DNA of 64,000 nucleotides from the NCBI GenBank assembly GCA_009881125.1, contig WXFH01000052.1, positions 1 to 64,000 of the forward strand. Direction: 5' to 3'. The position numbers and the translations under genes are program-made. This DNA is from Acidaminobacter sp. Its GTDB lineage: Bacteria; Bacillota_A; Clostridia; Peptostreptococcales; Acidaminobacteraceae. Shown here in pieces: positions 28,638 to 37,876 of the stretch (positions are counted from its first letter, which is position 1; every line of letters begins with the position of its first letter). The notes under the pieces are model-generated. The model was not told where the DNA came from. It worked only from the letters and a program-made list of their open reading frames with translations, and did not search any database.

Positions 28638-29300
28638 TTAGACCTCCCTTCCTGACACTTTTATGGGATTAGCTGTCGAAAACTCCTGTGCAGCCAAATT
28701 TTTTCTAAGCTTCTCCCGACCCCTGAACAGCCGGCTTTTCACGGTCGATATCTCTAACTCAAGCACTTCCGAGATCTTTTTTAAATCACATTCAAGAAAA
28801 TAGTACATAATTAGCGGGATCCGGTAATGATCAGACAACTGACAAAGGGCACTTTCAATCACTGCCCTTTCCTCTTCCCGCATTAAGACCTCGAGTGGCT
28901 CAGGATCCGGGTCAGCGGCAAATTCAATTTTTAATGCCTGAGCGCTATCCTCTGCGTACTGTGGCTCGACCACATTTAGCCATCGCTTTTCCTTGGCATA
29001 TTGATCTCTATATAAATTGAGACAAATGGTATAGAGCCAGTTGGCCGCGGCCTTCTCCTCACTGATTCCGCTTGGAGACAAGAGTGCCAAATGCTCCGGC
29101 AGGATCAGGCGTTCCATGGCCTTAAGAAAGGTTTGCTGATAAAGGTCCTTTGAAGCCTCAACTTCAGCGGTTAATTTATAGCTTAATTTTCGAATCATCA
29201 CGTCATGTGTCTTTACAAACACAGTGAGTGAAGCCTTGAGTACCTCATTAGATTCCGACACCCCACGTTGGCTGGGTGTGTCAGTTTTCAGCCATCCCAC
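28638..29300 (-). CDS. ECF-type RNA polymerase sigma factor
   Basis: A 220-residue sigma-70-family factor with region 2 (about 28-110, including DLYQQTFLKAME and NWLYTICLNLYRD) and region 4 (about 155-205, ending EISTVKSRLFRGREKLRKNL). The start is GTG with AGGAGG 7 nt upstream. It is the first gene of a pair with the membrane anti-sigma factor, so release on an envelope signal is expected. A matching ECF-type promoter lies 120-150 bp upstream, which suggests autoregulation. Confidence 0.92.
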   Translation of the reverse strand: MGWLKTDTPSQRGVSESNEVLKASLTVFVKTHDVMIRKLSYKLTAEVEASKDLYQQTFLKAMERLILPEHLALLSPSGISEEKAAANWLYTICLNLYRDQYAKEKRWLNVVEPQYAEDSAQALKIEFAADPDPEPLEVLMREEERAVIESALCQLSDHYRIPLIMYYFLECDLKKISEVLELEISTVKSRLFRGREKLRKNLAAQEFSTANPIKVSGREV

Positions 29301-29420
29301 AAAAAAGCCTCCTTACTTCCAATTTGAATTGGGTCAATAGGCCCCAGCCGCACGAACAGAAATAATCTTTGTACCGGAGCTTGCGATATCAGTTCTCATT
29401 TCACTTTCCTCTATCATACC

Positions 29421-29448
29421 TAAACGCACGCAAGTTAGAAAGGTTTCA
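29421..29448 (-). promoter_or_regulatory. Candidate ECF promoter, autoregulatory
   Basis: Minus strand TGAAAC (29448-29443), a 16-bp spacer and CGTTTA (29426-29421). This fits the Firmicute ECF pattern TGAAAC-N16-CGT and is directly upstream of the sigma gene. The -10 differs from CGTC at one base. Confidence 0.55.
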
Positions 29449-29450
29449 AA

Positions 29451-29507
29451 AAAAACGAAAAGGCAGATCACAAGCAGTTCATAACCCAACCACTTGCTTT
29501 CTGCCTT
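29451..29507 (-). terminator. Terminator after the glycyl radical enzyme gene
   Basis: AAGGCAGA/TCTGCCTT closes a hairpin with a second inner stem (GCAAG/CTTG), followed by TTCG and T8 on the minus strand. Confidence 0.85.
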
Positions 29508-29539
29508 ATGAATTTGATTTTATGGCTTTTTTCCAAACG

Positions 29540-31048
29540 CTACAGCAATCCATCCCTCATGCGAACGCGCCGCTCCAATACATGCTGGTTGTCCACAGCG
29601 CCTTTCCCCAAAGCCACCGTATCCTGCAGCACCGCTTCTCCCCGTCTCAGCTTCTCAATTTCCGAGCGTTTGACCAAATAGCCGGTGATCCGGATTACAT
29701 CCGCATCTGAGGCATAAGAGGAAAAATAGCGCATCCCGGCGTCAAAGGCGCCTTTGACAATGTCGACCACCACTTGCGGATTGGATTTCACAGTCTCATC
29801 AAAACTGAAAATGTCACCAATGCCGGATGGAAAATACTTGTGATAGCGGGCCGCCTGAAGTAAATGCTCGTGAATTGGCGGTTCGTCACCAATTGGAATT
29901 CTGCAGCCCGGGCTGGTGCCGGCATCAGAATCAATGCCCACCTGGGCGTGGAGCAGATAATGGCCGCCCGTCGCCAGATGCGGATTGAAATGCCCATTCA
30001 CAACAGCTTGCATGCCCTCAATGATGCGCACCCCAAGATCATCCGCTTCCTGACTGTGCCCAAAGCGTCCGCTGCGGCCATCCAATTTCATGAGATGGTT
30101 GACAGCTTCTGCAAGTCCCACTTCACCCAGCATTGCAGTAAACCTCGCAGGATCAATCAGACCCTCACGAACCAGGAAACTCGATTCGAAGAAATGGCTT
30201 TCCTCCACCAAAAATCGAATGCGTTCATCCATGTAATCCATGGCGAGCTGAATCGCTTCAGGAAGCAGGCGCTCGATATAGTCCGCAGAATTCACTGCCT
30301 CATAAGACAATTTGTCGAGCTTAAGCCGCGACAAAGTGTAGCTGCCGCCCCCAATAGGCAGGCCGTTGTAACAGCTGACAATGGCGTAACCATCGGCAAA
30401 ATCCTCGAACTCTTTAGAGAACATGGCGTGGTTGGCAAAACTCGGTTTTGCGGTGATCAGTGATGTGGCAGCCGCATCCCGCAGGAAATCCTCAGTCGAC
30501 GCTGGACTCACCTTCAGGGTGATATTCGGGATCGCGTCCTGGAGCTCTCGCTCCGCCCTCAGAATCAAAGTCCCAGCTCGAGTCGGCTCAGGGCCGAGGT
30601 TCGCATGGCAAAAAGAATCCGTAATAGTCCGGTCAATGTGCTTCAGGAACAGCTTGATCGTCTTAAAAGCCCCCTCCTCATCTTCAACAAAAGGCTCCAG
30701 AAGTGTATCCAAGCTGCCAATATACACCGGAAAAGTCGAAATGGACGGGATATGCTTGTACAGGATCAGCAGCGCGTGAACGGCCTCCTCAAGATCCTGA
30801 GGCGGATCGATTTCCAGAAATTTGCTGCCCTGCTTCATAAACTTTTCAAAATTGACTACAACATAACGCGGCCTGTAAGGCGCGTGCCCCTCAAACAGGT
30901 CACACAAAATATCACGGTCCCTCAAAGACTGAACCGCTGCCGGAATGTTCAGCACCTCGATTGAATCCTCCGCCGCCCTGGCCAGTGAAATCACCTTTTG
31001 CTCATAGGTCAGCACAGGATCTTGAATAATGGACAAAACATTACTCAT
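29540..31048 (-). CDS. yjjI: YjjI-family glycyl radical enzyme
   Basis: Member of the DUF3029/YjjI branch of glycyl radical enzymes, 502 residues from ATG 31048 (AAGGGTG upstream; an earlier in-frame start lacks a site). The radical-bearing glycine is in IRITGYLVKR about 50 residues from the C-terminus, and a candidate thiyl cysteine is in VSCYNGLPIGGG. The substrate is unknown for the whole family. It needs an AdoMet radical activase; one is encoded 3 kb downstream on the same strand. An oxygen-sensitive enzyme of this kind fits an anaerobe. Confidence 0.92.
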   Translation of the reverse strand: MSNVLSIIQDPVLTYEQKVISLARAAEDSIEVLNIPAAVQSLRDRDILCDLFEGHAPYRPRYVVVNFEKFMKQGSKFLEIDPPQDLEEAVHALLILYKHIPSISTFPVYIGSLDTLLEPFVEDEEGAFKTIKLFLKHIDRTITDSFCHANLGPEPTRAGTLILRAERELQDAIPNITLKVSPASTEDFLRDAAATSLITAKPSFANHAMFSKEFEDFADGYAIVSCYNGLPIGGGSYTLSRLKLDKLSYEAVNSADYIERLLPEAIQLAMDYMDERIRFLVEESHFFESSFLVREGLIDPARFTAMLGEVGLAEAVNHLMKLDGRSGRFGHSQEADDLGVRIIEGMQAVVNGHFNPHLATGGHYLLHAQVGIDSDAGTSPGCRIPIGDEPPIHEHLLQAARYHKYFPSGIGDIFSFDETVKSNPQVVVDIVKGAFDAGMRYFSSYASDADVIRITGYLVKRSEIEKLRRGEAVLQDTVALGKGAVDNQHVLERRVRMRDGLL

Positions 31049-31203
31049 TGTTGTCACCCTTTCGTTATAAAACACGCTGAAAATGCGTTGATCAGTTCAC
31101 TGTGACTATCTTTGCTTCTATTTTAGAACAAAGCCAGGCCCGAATCAACGCCCACGAATGACATAGCGCAAACTTCAGGACATTTGTCTCTTTAAAGAAT
31201 TTT

Positions 31204-31216
31204 TGCCGATGGTCAC
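31204..31216. repeat. Intergenic TTTGCCGATGGTC motif
   Basis: An isolated copy of the dispersed motif (TGCCGATGGT 31204-31213) in the gap between the nhaC-like and yjjI genes, flanked by CACTTAACCC as at 11451. No complementary arm is nearby. Confidence 0.7.
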
Positions 31217-31255
31217 TTAACCCACTCCAACCAGACACTAACATGTAAATATAAA

Positions 31256-31293
31256 AAACACCCCGGTTTCTTCTGAAAGATTCCGGGGTGTTT
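31256..31293 (-). terminator. Terminator after the NhaC-like gene
   Basis: A perfect 11-bp stem (AAACACCCCGG/CCGGGGTGTTT) with a 16-nt loop and a T-run on the minus strand. Confidence 0.88.
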
Positions 31294-31359
31294 CAAACTC
31301 ATTTTAGTCAACAATGACTTTGACCTTATGTAGAACTTTTTATCCTAATCGTTCAAAGT

Positions 31360-32763
31360 CTACGCTGTTTTCTCGAAGCCAGGAAGTTTCTCCATAGTGA
31401 TGCCCGTGAAGCCGTAGAAGATTGAAACGAGCGGATTGATTATGTTCAGGAAGCAGTAAGGCAGGTAGACCAACGTCGCAACGCCGAGTGTGCCTGACAT
31501 GAACAGACCACAGGAGTTCCAAGGAACCAGAGGCGAAGTCAGCGTGCCGGCATCTTCGAGAACGCGGGAAAGGTTTTTCGGATGGAGACCGCGGTCTTCG
31601 TAGATTTGTCTGTACATACGGCCTGGGATAACGATAGCAAGGTATTGGTCACCAGCCATCATGTTCATGGCAATGATCGTGATGATCGTTGCGAGAACGA
31701 GGCTGCCAGTGCCATGAGCAAGTTTCATGATGGAAGATGCAATAGCTTCCAGCATTCCGGATTTCTCCATAACGCCGCCAAAGCTCATAGCGCAGAGAAT
31801 CAGGGAAACCGTCCACATCATGCTGTCGAGACCGCCGCGGGAAAGCAGGTCATCAATAACCGTGACGCCAGTGTCAGAAGCGTAACCATAATGGGTTGCT
31901 TCGACGATTGCAGTCATGTCAGCACCTTGGAAGAGGAACGCGAACAGCGCGCCAAGAATAGTGCCGCCGATCAAGCCAGGCATAGCCGGAACTTTAAAGA
32001 TAACCATTGCGATAACGAGAATTGGCGCAAGGAGCAGAATCAACGAAATGTTGAAGTTTGCTTCAAGACCATTCAGAATTTCATTGATAGCTGCAGTATC
32101 AATTTCGTTTCCGGCAAATCTCATACCAATAATACCGTAGAGAATCAGGGAAATGATCAGTGATGGACCGGTCGTATAGATCATGTGCCGGATGTGTTCA
32201 AACAGCGTGGAACCCGCCATAGCTGGCGCAAGGTTCGTCGTATCTGAAAGCGGTGACATTTTGTCGCCAAAGTAGGCGCCGGAAATGATTGAACCGGCTA
32301 CAATACCAGGGTTCATGCCAAGGCCGATCCCTACGCCGACAAGCGCGATGCCAACTGTACCGGCAGTCGTCCAGGAGCTTCCTGTTGCAAGGGAAACGAT
32401 ACAGCAGAGCAGGCAGGTTGCGACGAGGAAGATGCTAGGAGACAGAAGCTTAAGACCATAGTAGATCATGGTTGGTACGATGCCGCCGAGAATCCAGGTA
32501 CCAATGATCATACCGATGATCATCAGGATCAGAATAGCCTGCATAGCCATTTTGATGGTGTCGACAATCCCATCCTCAAGCTCTTTCCAGGTATAGCCGA
32601 GTCCGACAATTGCGACGATAGCCGCGACGACTGCTGCGAAGAGAATTGGAAGGTGTGGATCCCCGCCCCAGAACTGCATGGTGACGATCAGTGCCACGAT
32701 AATGAATGCCATAGGAATGAGTGCGTGACCAAGCGTGGCTTTTTTCTTCATCTTTGTTTCCAT
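31360..32763 (-). CDS. nhaC: NhaC-family Na+/H+ antiporter
   Basis: A polytopic membrane protein (467 residues, about 11-12 helices) of the NhaC/ion-transporter group. It has the signature SGAYFGDKMSPLSDTTNLAPA (around residues 185-205) and TGSSWTTAGTVG. It may exchange Na+ for protons; close relatives also exchange amino or organic acids (malate/lactate), so the exact substrate is open. The start is ATG 32763 with AGGAGG 9 nt upstream; an upstream in-frame start would add 24 residues and has no ribosome binding site. A two-component system is encoded immediately upstream on the same strand. Confidence 0.92.
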   Translation of the reverse strand: METKMKKKATLGHALIPMAFIIVALIVTMQFWGGDPHLPILFAAVVAAIVAIVGLGYTWKELEDGIVDTIKMAMQAILILMIIGMIIGTWILGGIVPTMIYYGLKLLSPSIFLVATCLLCCIVSLATGSSWTTAGTVGIALVGVGIGLGMNPGIVAGSIISGAYFGDKMSPLSDTTNLAPAMAGSTLFEHIRHMIYTTGPSLIISLILYGIIGMRFAGNEIDTAAINEILNGLEANFNISLILLLAPILVIAMVIFKVPAMPGLIGGTILGALFAFLFQGADMTAIVEATHYGYASDTGVTVIDDLLSRGGLDSMMWTVSLILCAMSFGGVMEKSGMLEAIASSIMKLAHGTGSLVLATIITIIAMNMMAGDQYLAIVIPGRMYRQIYEDRGLHPKNLSRVLEDAGTLTSPLVPWNSCGLFMSGTLGVATLVYLPYCFLNIINPLVSIFYGFTGITMEKLPGFEKTA

Positions 32764-32907
32764 TGATGAATTCCTCCTTTGCATAAGATAGCTCATTATA
32801 CATAAGAGGTTACAAAAAAATTCAAAAACGTTCACAAAAGGATAACAAAAATGTCACAAATAATTTAGAATGATCTAAAAATTGTGTATCTCAGTCAGAA
32901 AATTACG

Positions 32908-33756
32908 TCAAGAGGTCTCTAAAACCATCAGGATCAAATTGTCAATAAACTTGCGCACGGAGATCTTGCCGCCGCTCTCGCGCTTGCCGCGAATGAAATC
33001 CATCTCTGCTTTGACATTTTCAAAGTCATACAGTGTGCTGGAAAAACGTATAAAGTTTTCGTTCATGTAGTCCTCAATTCCCAAATTTGCCAAATTGATC
33101 AGACCCCGGTTAATCGCTCGCCGCAGCCGCTGCTCCATGGCTTTGGGATTGTCACAGAGTTCGTCGCAGATATCCCTGACCTTAAAATCAAATGTTTTAA
33201 GATTGTTCTCCAGCATATAAGAACAGATCTGAATCAGATCCTCCCCGCCTTTTTCACCCATGATGCCGAGCTTCGAAAAAATCATTTTGATTTTTTTTAC
33301 CTGGTCAGACATCTGATCCGGCACTTTGATTGAAGCATGTTTGTCACCTTTATTAAACATACCCTCTATCATCTTGAATGTACGCTCCATCTCCAGCTTC
33401 TCTTTGATGTTGCCCAGCACATTTCTGATTTCAATCTGGTTGACGGGTTTGCTGATAAAAAATTCAACCCCGCAGTCGTAAGCCTTCGAAATGATATTCT
33501 TGCTTGAAACTTGAGACAGCATGACGAATCTAGTGTCCGGAAGACCATCCTTCAAAGCTTTGACCAGTGCGCAGCCATCCATGTTGGGCATCAGCATATC
33601 CACGACAACTATGGAAGGCTTCAGATTCGGAATCTGAACTAAAGCTTTTTCGGAGTCCTTGACCATGCCAACCACATCACCAAGATCAAACTCTTCAATG
33701 ATATTTTCGAGCACTCTTAAAACAGATGAGTCATCATCCACCAAATAAAATGTCAT
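32908..33756 (-). CDS. GlnL/YcbB-type response regulator
   Basis: A 282-residue protein: receiver domain (1-120) with acidic pocket DDD near residue 8, the phospho-acceptor Asp in VVVDMLMPNMDG and Lys in ISKPVN, then a YcbB-type helical DNA-binding domain (about 150-280). In B. subtilis GlnL, with its kinase GlnK, controls glutamine use. Here the cognate kinase is 4 bp upstream. Targets are unknown; the antiporter next door or xpt are candidates. Confidence 0.88.
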   Translation of the reverse strand: MTFYLVDDDSSVLRVLENIIEEFDLGDVVGMVKDSEKALVQIPNLKPSIVVVDMLMPNMDGCALVKALKDGLPDTRFVMLSQVSSKNIISKAYDCGVEFFISKPVNQIEIRNVLGNIKEKLEMERTFKMIEGMFNKGDKHASIKVPDQMSDQVKKIKMIFSKLGIMGEKGGEDLIQICSYMLENNLKTFDFKVRDICDELCDNPKAMEQRLRRAINRGLINLANLGIEDYMNENFIRFSSTLYDFENVKAEMDFIRGKRESGGKISVRKFIDNLILMVLETS

Positions 33757-33760
33757 GGGG

Positions 33761-35038
33761 TTACCTCTCCTCTAGGGCTAATTTGTCGAGTACAGCGACT
33801 ATTTCCGTACCGGAACCTAAGATGGACTTGACTTTAATGTGTCCATTAAAGGTGGTTTCTACAATATCTTTGACGAGGGTCAGTCCTAATCCGCGATAAA
33901 TATCACCGGTGCTTGGATTGAACTTTGTAGAGTAACCGGCTTCAAAGATAGCCTCAACATCTTTATCTTTAATGCCGGGTCCATTGTCTCTGACTGTCAA
34001 TATCAAATGCTCAAAGTCCTCTGTCAAAATAACAGAGATGGTGCCTTCTTTCCTTGAATCACGGATGGCCTCTATGCTGTTGGAAATCAGGTTTCTGATG
34101 ACAGAGACAAAGAGTAAATGCTCACTGACGACGTGGTCAGAATTCAGCAGATCCACCATGTTAAGCTCAATCTTGGCATTGACGCTTTCGTTTTTAAAAA
34201 ATTTGACTACAATCTCCAGGAGTTCCCTGACTTTAAAAGCGCCATAAGGGTTTTGTGTGACGCCAATCTTATCTATACCTTCAATGACCTTGGAATAGTT
34301 TTTCTTGATTTCATGAACATCTTTTGCGATTTTTAAGGACAATTGACGTGATTTGGGGTCTGAATCATCCGCGAGCTGTTCATAAAGTGTGTAAGCCTCC
34401 CCCATAACCTGCTCAATATATTCCATGTTGTTCTGCATAAAATAGATTTCACTTTTCAAATCACTCAGAACAGTGTACATACTCTTGTAACGCTCATATT
34501 TTTCATCCTTCATCAGGATGATGTTGTAATATTTCAAAACGAAAACAAGTGCCGTCGCCAAAGCTGTCCTAATAAAGGCAACAGTGATCAGGGTGTCGAC
34601 GAGCCGGATCTTTTCCCCTACCAGAGGGCCAATCCGGACCACAAGTTCAAATAGGTTGGAGGCAAAATCAGCGATACAAATAGCCAGGATCCAGCGCGAC
34701 AGCGTCTTTTCCTTGGCGAGATAGACGATAAAATAGTAAATGAAACCATAAGACATATCAAATACAAATATAGGAAAGTCAGCCATTGCTGCCGCCATAA
34801 AACTCCCAAACACGCCAATTCCAATGATCCCCCGAAAAAGCAGTCCGAACAGTCCTATTCCAAACGAGGTAATGATGGGATTCAACGTCGGATTGAAATA
34901 ATAATAGACTGGGAGAATGATGACGGACATTGATATTCTGAAACCATTCAGGTCATAACCTATGTAAATTTGGGATGTTATAGCGTCCAGCAAAGCTATA
35001 ATTGAAATTTTTACAATCAGGGTTCTCAGGTGTCTCAT
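33761..35038 (-). CDS. GlnK-like membrane sensor histidine kinase
   Basis: A 425-residue kinase with about six membrane helices in the first 175 residues and no large extracellular domain. A coiled-coil dimerisation segment and a HATPase_c domain follow, with NSIEAIRDSRKEG (N box), VRDNGPGIKD (G1), GLGLTLVKDIV (G2) and GSGTEIV. It lacks an obvious classical HisKA H-box, as in the GlnK group. Stimulus unknown; probably a small solute. Confidence 0.86.
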   Translation of the reverse strand: MRHLRTLIVKISIIALLDAITSQIYIGYDLNGFRISMSVIILPVYYYFNPTLNPIITSFGIGLFGLLFRGIIGIGVFGSFMAAAMADFPIFVFDMSYGFIYYFIVYLAKEKTLSRWILAICIADFASNLFELVVRIGPLVGEKIRLVDTLITVAFIRTALATALVFVLKYYNIILMKDEKYERYKSMYTVLSDLKSEIYFMQNNMEYIEQVMGEAYTLYEQLADDSDPKSRQLSLKIAKDVHEIKKNYSKVIEGIDKIGVTQNPYGAFKVRELLEIVVKFFKNESVNAKIELNMVDLLNSDHVVSEHLLFVSVIRNLISNSIEAIRDSRKEGTISVILTEDFEHLILTVRDNGPGIKDKDVEAIFEAGYSTKFNPSTGDIYRGLGLTLVKDIVETTFNGHIKVKSILGSGTEIVAVLDKLALEER

Positions 35039-35154
35039 TATTCACATCCTTGCGTTCTGGCATTTCACAATGATTACTCATCATTATACCAAATCCAACC
35101 TGAAACTGAAATGAAATTGAATTTAAGCAAAAGGTACAAGGCGTCGAAGATAAA

Positions 35155-35217
35155 AAAGGAGATGCAAAGTGCGGGTTCACTGGGCATAAGCCGCTGACAC
35201 CGCCTTTCATCTCCTTT
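35155..35217 (-). terminator. Terminator after xpt
   Basis: AAAGGAGATG/CATCTCCTTT with further pairing inside, followed by TTTTTT on the minus strand. It isolates xpt from the kinase gene; 35039-35154 shows no other feature. Confidence 0.88.
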
Positions 35218-35227
35218 CTAACTCTTT

Positions 35228-35806
35228 TTAAGCCTCTTCAAATATAGGCTTTCCATCAATAAATGCCTTGATTCTCGCCAGAGAGTGGATCTCAACACCC
35301 AGACTGCTCACGTAGGCATTCCCTTCCTGGAAGGATTTTTCGATGACAATGCCGACACCGTAAACCTCGCCGCCGCCCTGGCGTACCAGTTCAATCAGGC
35401 CCGCCGCGGCACGTCCCTGAGCCAGAAAGTCATCCAGGATCAACACCCGGTCACCGGGATGAATAAACTTCTTGGACACTCGAACGCTGTAATTCCGCTT
35501 CTTCGTGAAACTGTAGACATTCGTCTCATAACTGTCCGGGTCAGCATTGACGGAATCAAATTTCTTCGCAAAAACCACAGGCACATTATCGAAATACTGC
35601 GCGGTAATAGCTGCTATGGCAATGCCTGAGGCTTCAATGGTCAGAATCTTGTTGATCCCCTTATCCTTAAAACGTTCGTAAAAGGCCTTGCCCACCTCAT
35701 TTAACAAGCCAACGTCCACCTGGTGATTGAGGAAACGGTCTACCTTCAATATGTCCTTGCCTAAAACGTAACCATCCGTCAGGATGCGTTCTTTTAATAG
35801 ATTCAA
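35228..35806 (-). CDS. xpt: Xanthine phosphoribosyltransferase
   Basis: Converts xanthine plus PRPP to XMP. At 192 residues it has LTIEASGIAIA near residue 57 and the PRPP loop VLILDDFLAQGRAA (about 126-139). TTG start after AAGAGGTG. In many Firmicutes xpt is under a purine riboswitch; I looked and did not find one in the 167 bp upstream. With the permease and PucR cluster at the other end of the window it indicates active purine salvage or catabolism. Confidence 0.97.
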   Translation of the reverse strand: MNLLKERILTDGYVLGKDILKVDRFLNHQVDVGLLNEVGKAFYERFKDKGINKILTIEASGIAIAAITAQYFDNVPVVFAKKFDSVNADPDSYETNVYSFTKKRNYSVRVSKKFIHPGDRVLILDDFLAQGRAAAGLIELVRQGGGEVYGVGIVIEKSFQEGNAYVSSLGVEIHSLARIKAFIDGKPIFEEA

Positions 35807-35838
35807 GTGAGCACCTCTTTCTAAACAGAGTTTTAACT

Positions 35839-35867
35839 ATCTTAAAGGAATCTGCTGAAAAAGGCAA
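35839..35867 (-). promoter_or_regulatory. Possible weak promoter for xpt
   Basis: TTGCCT (35867-35862), 17 bp, TAAGAT (35844-35839). Just upstream (35906-35950) are short TTGTAAC/TTACAA repeats and an inverted repeat that could bind a regulator. Weak match, low certainty. Confidence 0.35.
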
Positions 35868-35973
35868 GCCTAACAGCATAAAAATTCTCACCGCTGCTCC
35901 AGTTACAATAATTACAACAGTTACAACAGTTGTAGAAGTACAACTGTCATACCAGTGACGCAAGATCCACCTG

Positions 35974-37800
35974 TTATGCCAGCAATTGACTCTCTTTTTC
36001 CTCAATATACTGATGGGTGTAGAGATGCCAGTAATGTCCCTTCAATTTCATCAGTGACTGATGAGTGCCATCTTCAATGATGCGGCCATCCTCTATGACT
36101 AAAATGCGGTCGCAGGCGCGAATGGTGGAAAGCCGGTGCGCAATGATAAAACTCGTCCTGTTCTCCAATACTTTCACCAGCGCATGCTGAATCAATTGCT
36201 CGGCTTCTGTGTCAATGGAACTCGTGGCCTCATCCAGTATAAAAATCGCTGGTTCAGCAATAACTGCCCTGGCAAAGGAAATCAATTGCTTCTGCCCGGT
36301 AGACAACATGGCGCCGCCTTCACCCACCTGAGTGTCATAACCTTGTGAAAGATGCGAAATAAAGGAGTCAGCACCCACCAGTGCAGCTGCCTTTCTGATC
36401 TCTTCCTCTGTTGCTTCCAGCCTCCCATAACGAATATTGTCGCGGATGGTCCCACTGAAAAGATGCGGTGTCTGTAGGACATAGCCAATTCCTTGATGCA
36501 GCCAAGACTGCGACCGCGCTTTCAACGGTACGCCATCCAGCAAAATTTCCCCGGAGGATGGCTCATAAAATCTGCAGATGAGGTTGACCAACGAACTCTT
36601 GCCGGAGCCCGTTGGGCCGACCAATGCGACAGAAGTGCCCGCTTCAACTTTCAAAGACAATCCATGAAAAATAGGCTCCTCTGGTTTATAGCTAAAATGG
36701 ACGTCTTTAAACTCAATTGTGCCTTCAATAGCCTCAAAGCGCTCTTTATGCGGTGCCAGAACTGTGCCGTAGCGCGCTGTGACCTCTGGCGTGTCTTCGA
36801 TCTCAGGCTGCTGATCCAAGAGCATGAAGATCCGCTCCGCGGATACCTGTGCCGATTGCATCTCTGAGAGGATCCGCGCCATTTCTCTGACTGGCTCGAA
36901 AAATTGGATCGAGTAATTGATAAACAAGACCAAAGTCCCGTAGGAGATGGCCCCGGCCATGACTTCCGCCCCGCCATATTGAATCGCCAGGACGGTGCCA
37001 ATAGCTGCGATGTTGATGACCATAGGCTGATACAAAGCGCTGTAGAAGGCGGATTTGATGCTCTGATCCCGCATGTCTCCGCTTAGAACCCTAAAGTCCG
37101 CCATGACTTTATCCTCTACCACTAAAGTCTTAGTGGTCCGTGCCCCGGTAATGCCTTCGTTGATGGCGCCGGTGATCCGGGAATTCAGCCGACGGACAAC
37201 TCTTTGAAAGGCGACAATTTTGTTTTGAAAATACCAGCTGACGAGAATCAGAATTGGCATGACCGACAGGGTAATGAGAGCCAGTTTCAGATTCACTGCC
37301 AGCATGACAGCCATAATGCCCAGCATCATGGTCAGTCCCCAAACCATGTCCACCAAACCCCATGAGATAAATTCGCCCAGTTTGGTGACGTCTGACGTCA
37401 GCCTCGCGAGGATCCAGCCTGCCGCGTTCTGATCAAAATAGCTCATTGAAAGCTGCTGCAGCTTTTCGAATCCCGCCTGACGGATATCATGTGAGAGGCC
37501 GGCTTCAACCACACCTGCTGTCTGGATAAACTTGTACACCACCAGAGCAATCAGCAGGACAATGCCGGCATAAACGGCAATGAACAGGTTCAGTCCCTCC
37601 AGCCTGCCTGGTGAAATGTAAGCGTCGATCAGGTGCTTGGTCAGGTAGGTCATCATGACATCCATAGCGCCCAGGAGCGCCAGACAGAGAACGACCACCG
37701 TCAGCTGTTTCTTGTAATTTTTCATAAACGGCAGCAATCTGAACCAAAGCCGCCGGTCAATTTTTTTCCTGCCTGTTTCCTTTTGAATTGAATTTTCCAT
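35974..37800 (-). CDS. ABC exporter half, consensus Walker B (BmrD/TM288-like)
   Basis: A 608-residue half-transporter: six-helix membrane domain (about 20-320) fused to an ATPase domain. Walker A is LVGPTGSGKSS and Walker B FILDEATS has the catalytic Glu. The signature is LSTGQKQ rather than LSGGQ. A Gln in the Q-loop (VLQTPHLF) and HRLSTI with the switch His are present. The atypical signature complements the atypical Walker B of the partner gene, the hallmark of heterodimeric multidrug exporters with one degenerate ATP site (BmrCD, LmrCD, TM287/288). Starts 76 bp after its partner. Confidence 0.93.
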   Translation of the reverse strand: MENSIQKETGRKKIDRRLWFRLLPFMKNYKKQLTVVVLCLALLGAMDVMMTYLTKHLIDAYISPGRLEGLNLFIAVYAGIVLLIALVVYKFIQTAGVVEAGLSHDIRQAGFEKLQQLSMSYFDQNAAGWILARLTSDVTKLGEFISWGLVDMVWGLTMMLGIMAVMLAVNLKLALITLSVMPILILVSWYFQNKIVAFQRVVRRLNSRITGAINEGITGARTTKTLVVEDKVMADFRVLSGDMRDQSIKSAFYSALYQPMVINIAAIGTVLAIQYGGAEVMAGAISYGTLVLFINYSIQFFEPVREMARILSEMQSAQVSAERIFMLLDQQPEIEDTPEVTARYGTVLAPHKERFEAIEGTIEFKDVHFSYKPEEPIFHGLSLKVEAGTSVALVGPTGSGKSSLVNLICRFYEPSSGEILLDGVPLKARSQSWLHQGIGYVLQTPHLFSGTIRDNIRYGRLEATEEEIRKAAALVGADSFISHLSQGYDTQVGEGGAMLSTGQKQLISFARAVIAEPAIFILDEATSSIDTEAEQLIQHALVKVLENRTSFIIAHRLSTIRACDRILVIEDGRIIEDGTHQSLMKLKGHYWHLYTHQYIEEKESQLLA

Positions 37801-37876
37801 AAGTCACACCTCGAATTGTTCTGCGTTTAAGTCTGCGATTTTGCATTAAAGCCAGTGAGCTCCCGCGGAACAGTCC

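Noticed and set aside
35807..35973. Purine riboswitch before xpt
   Set aside because: The conserved TATA...GGG / junction pattern of the purine aptamer could not be found; only short TTGTAAC repeats and a weak promoter are present.
35697..36005. 102-codon frame spanning the gap before xpt
   Set aside because: It overlaps both neighbours out of frame and consists largely of the TTGTAAC repeat region; no ribosome binding site.
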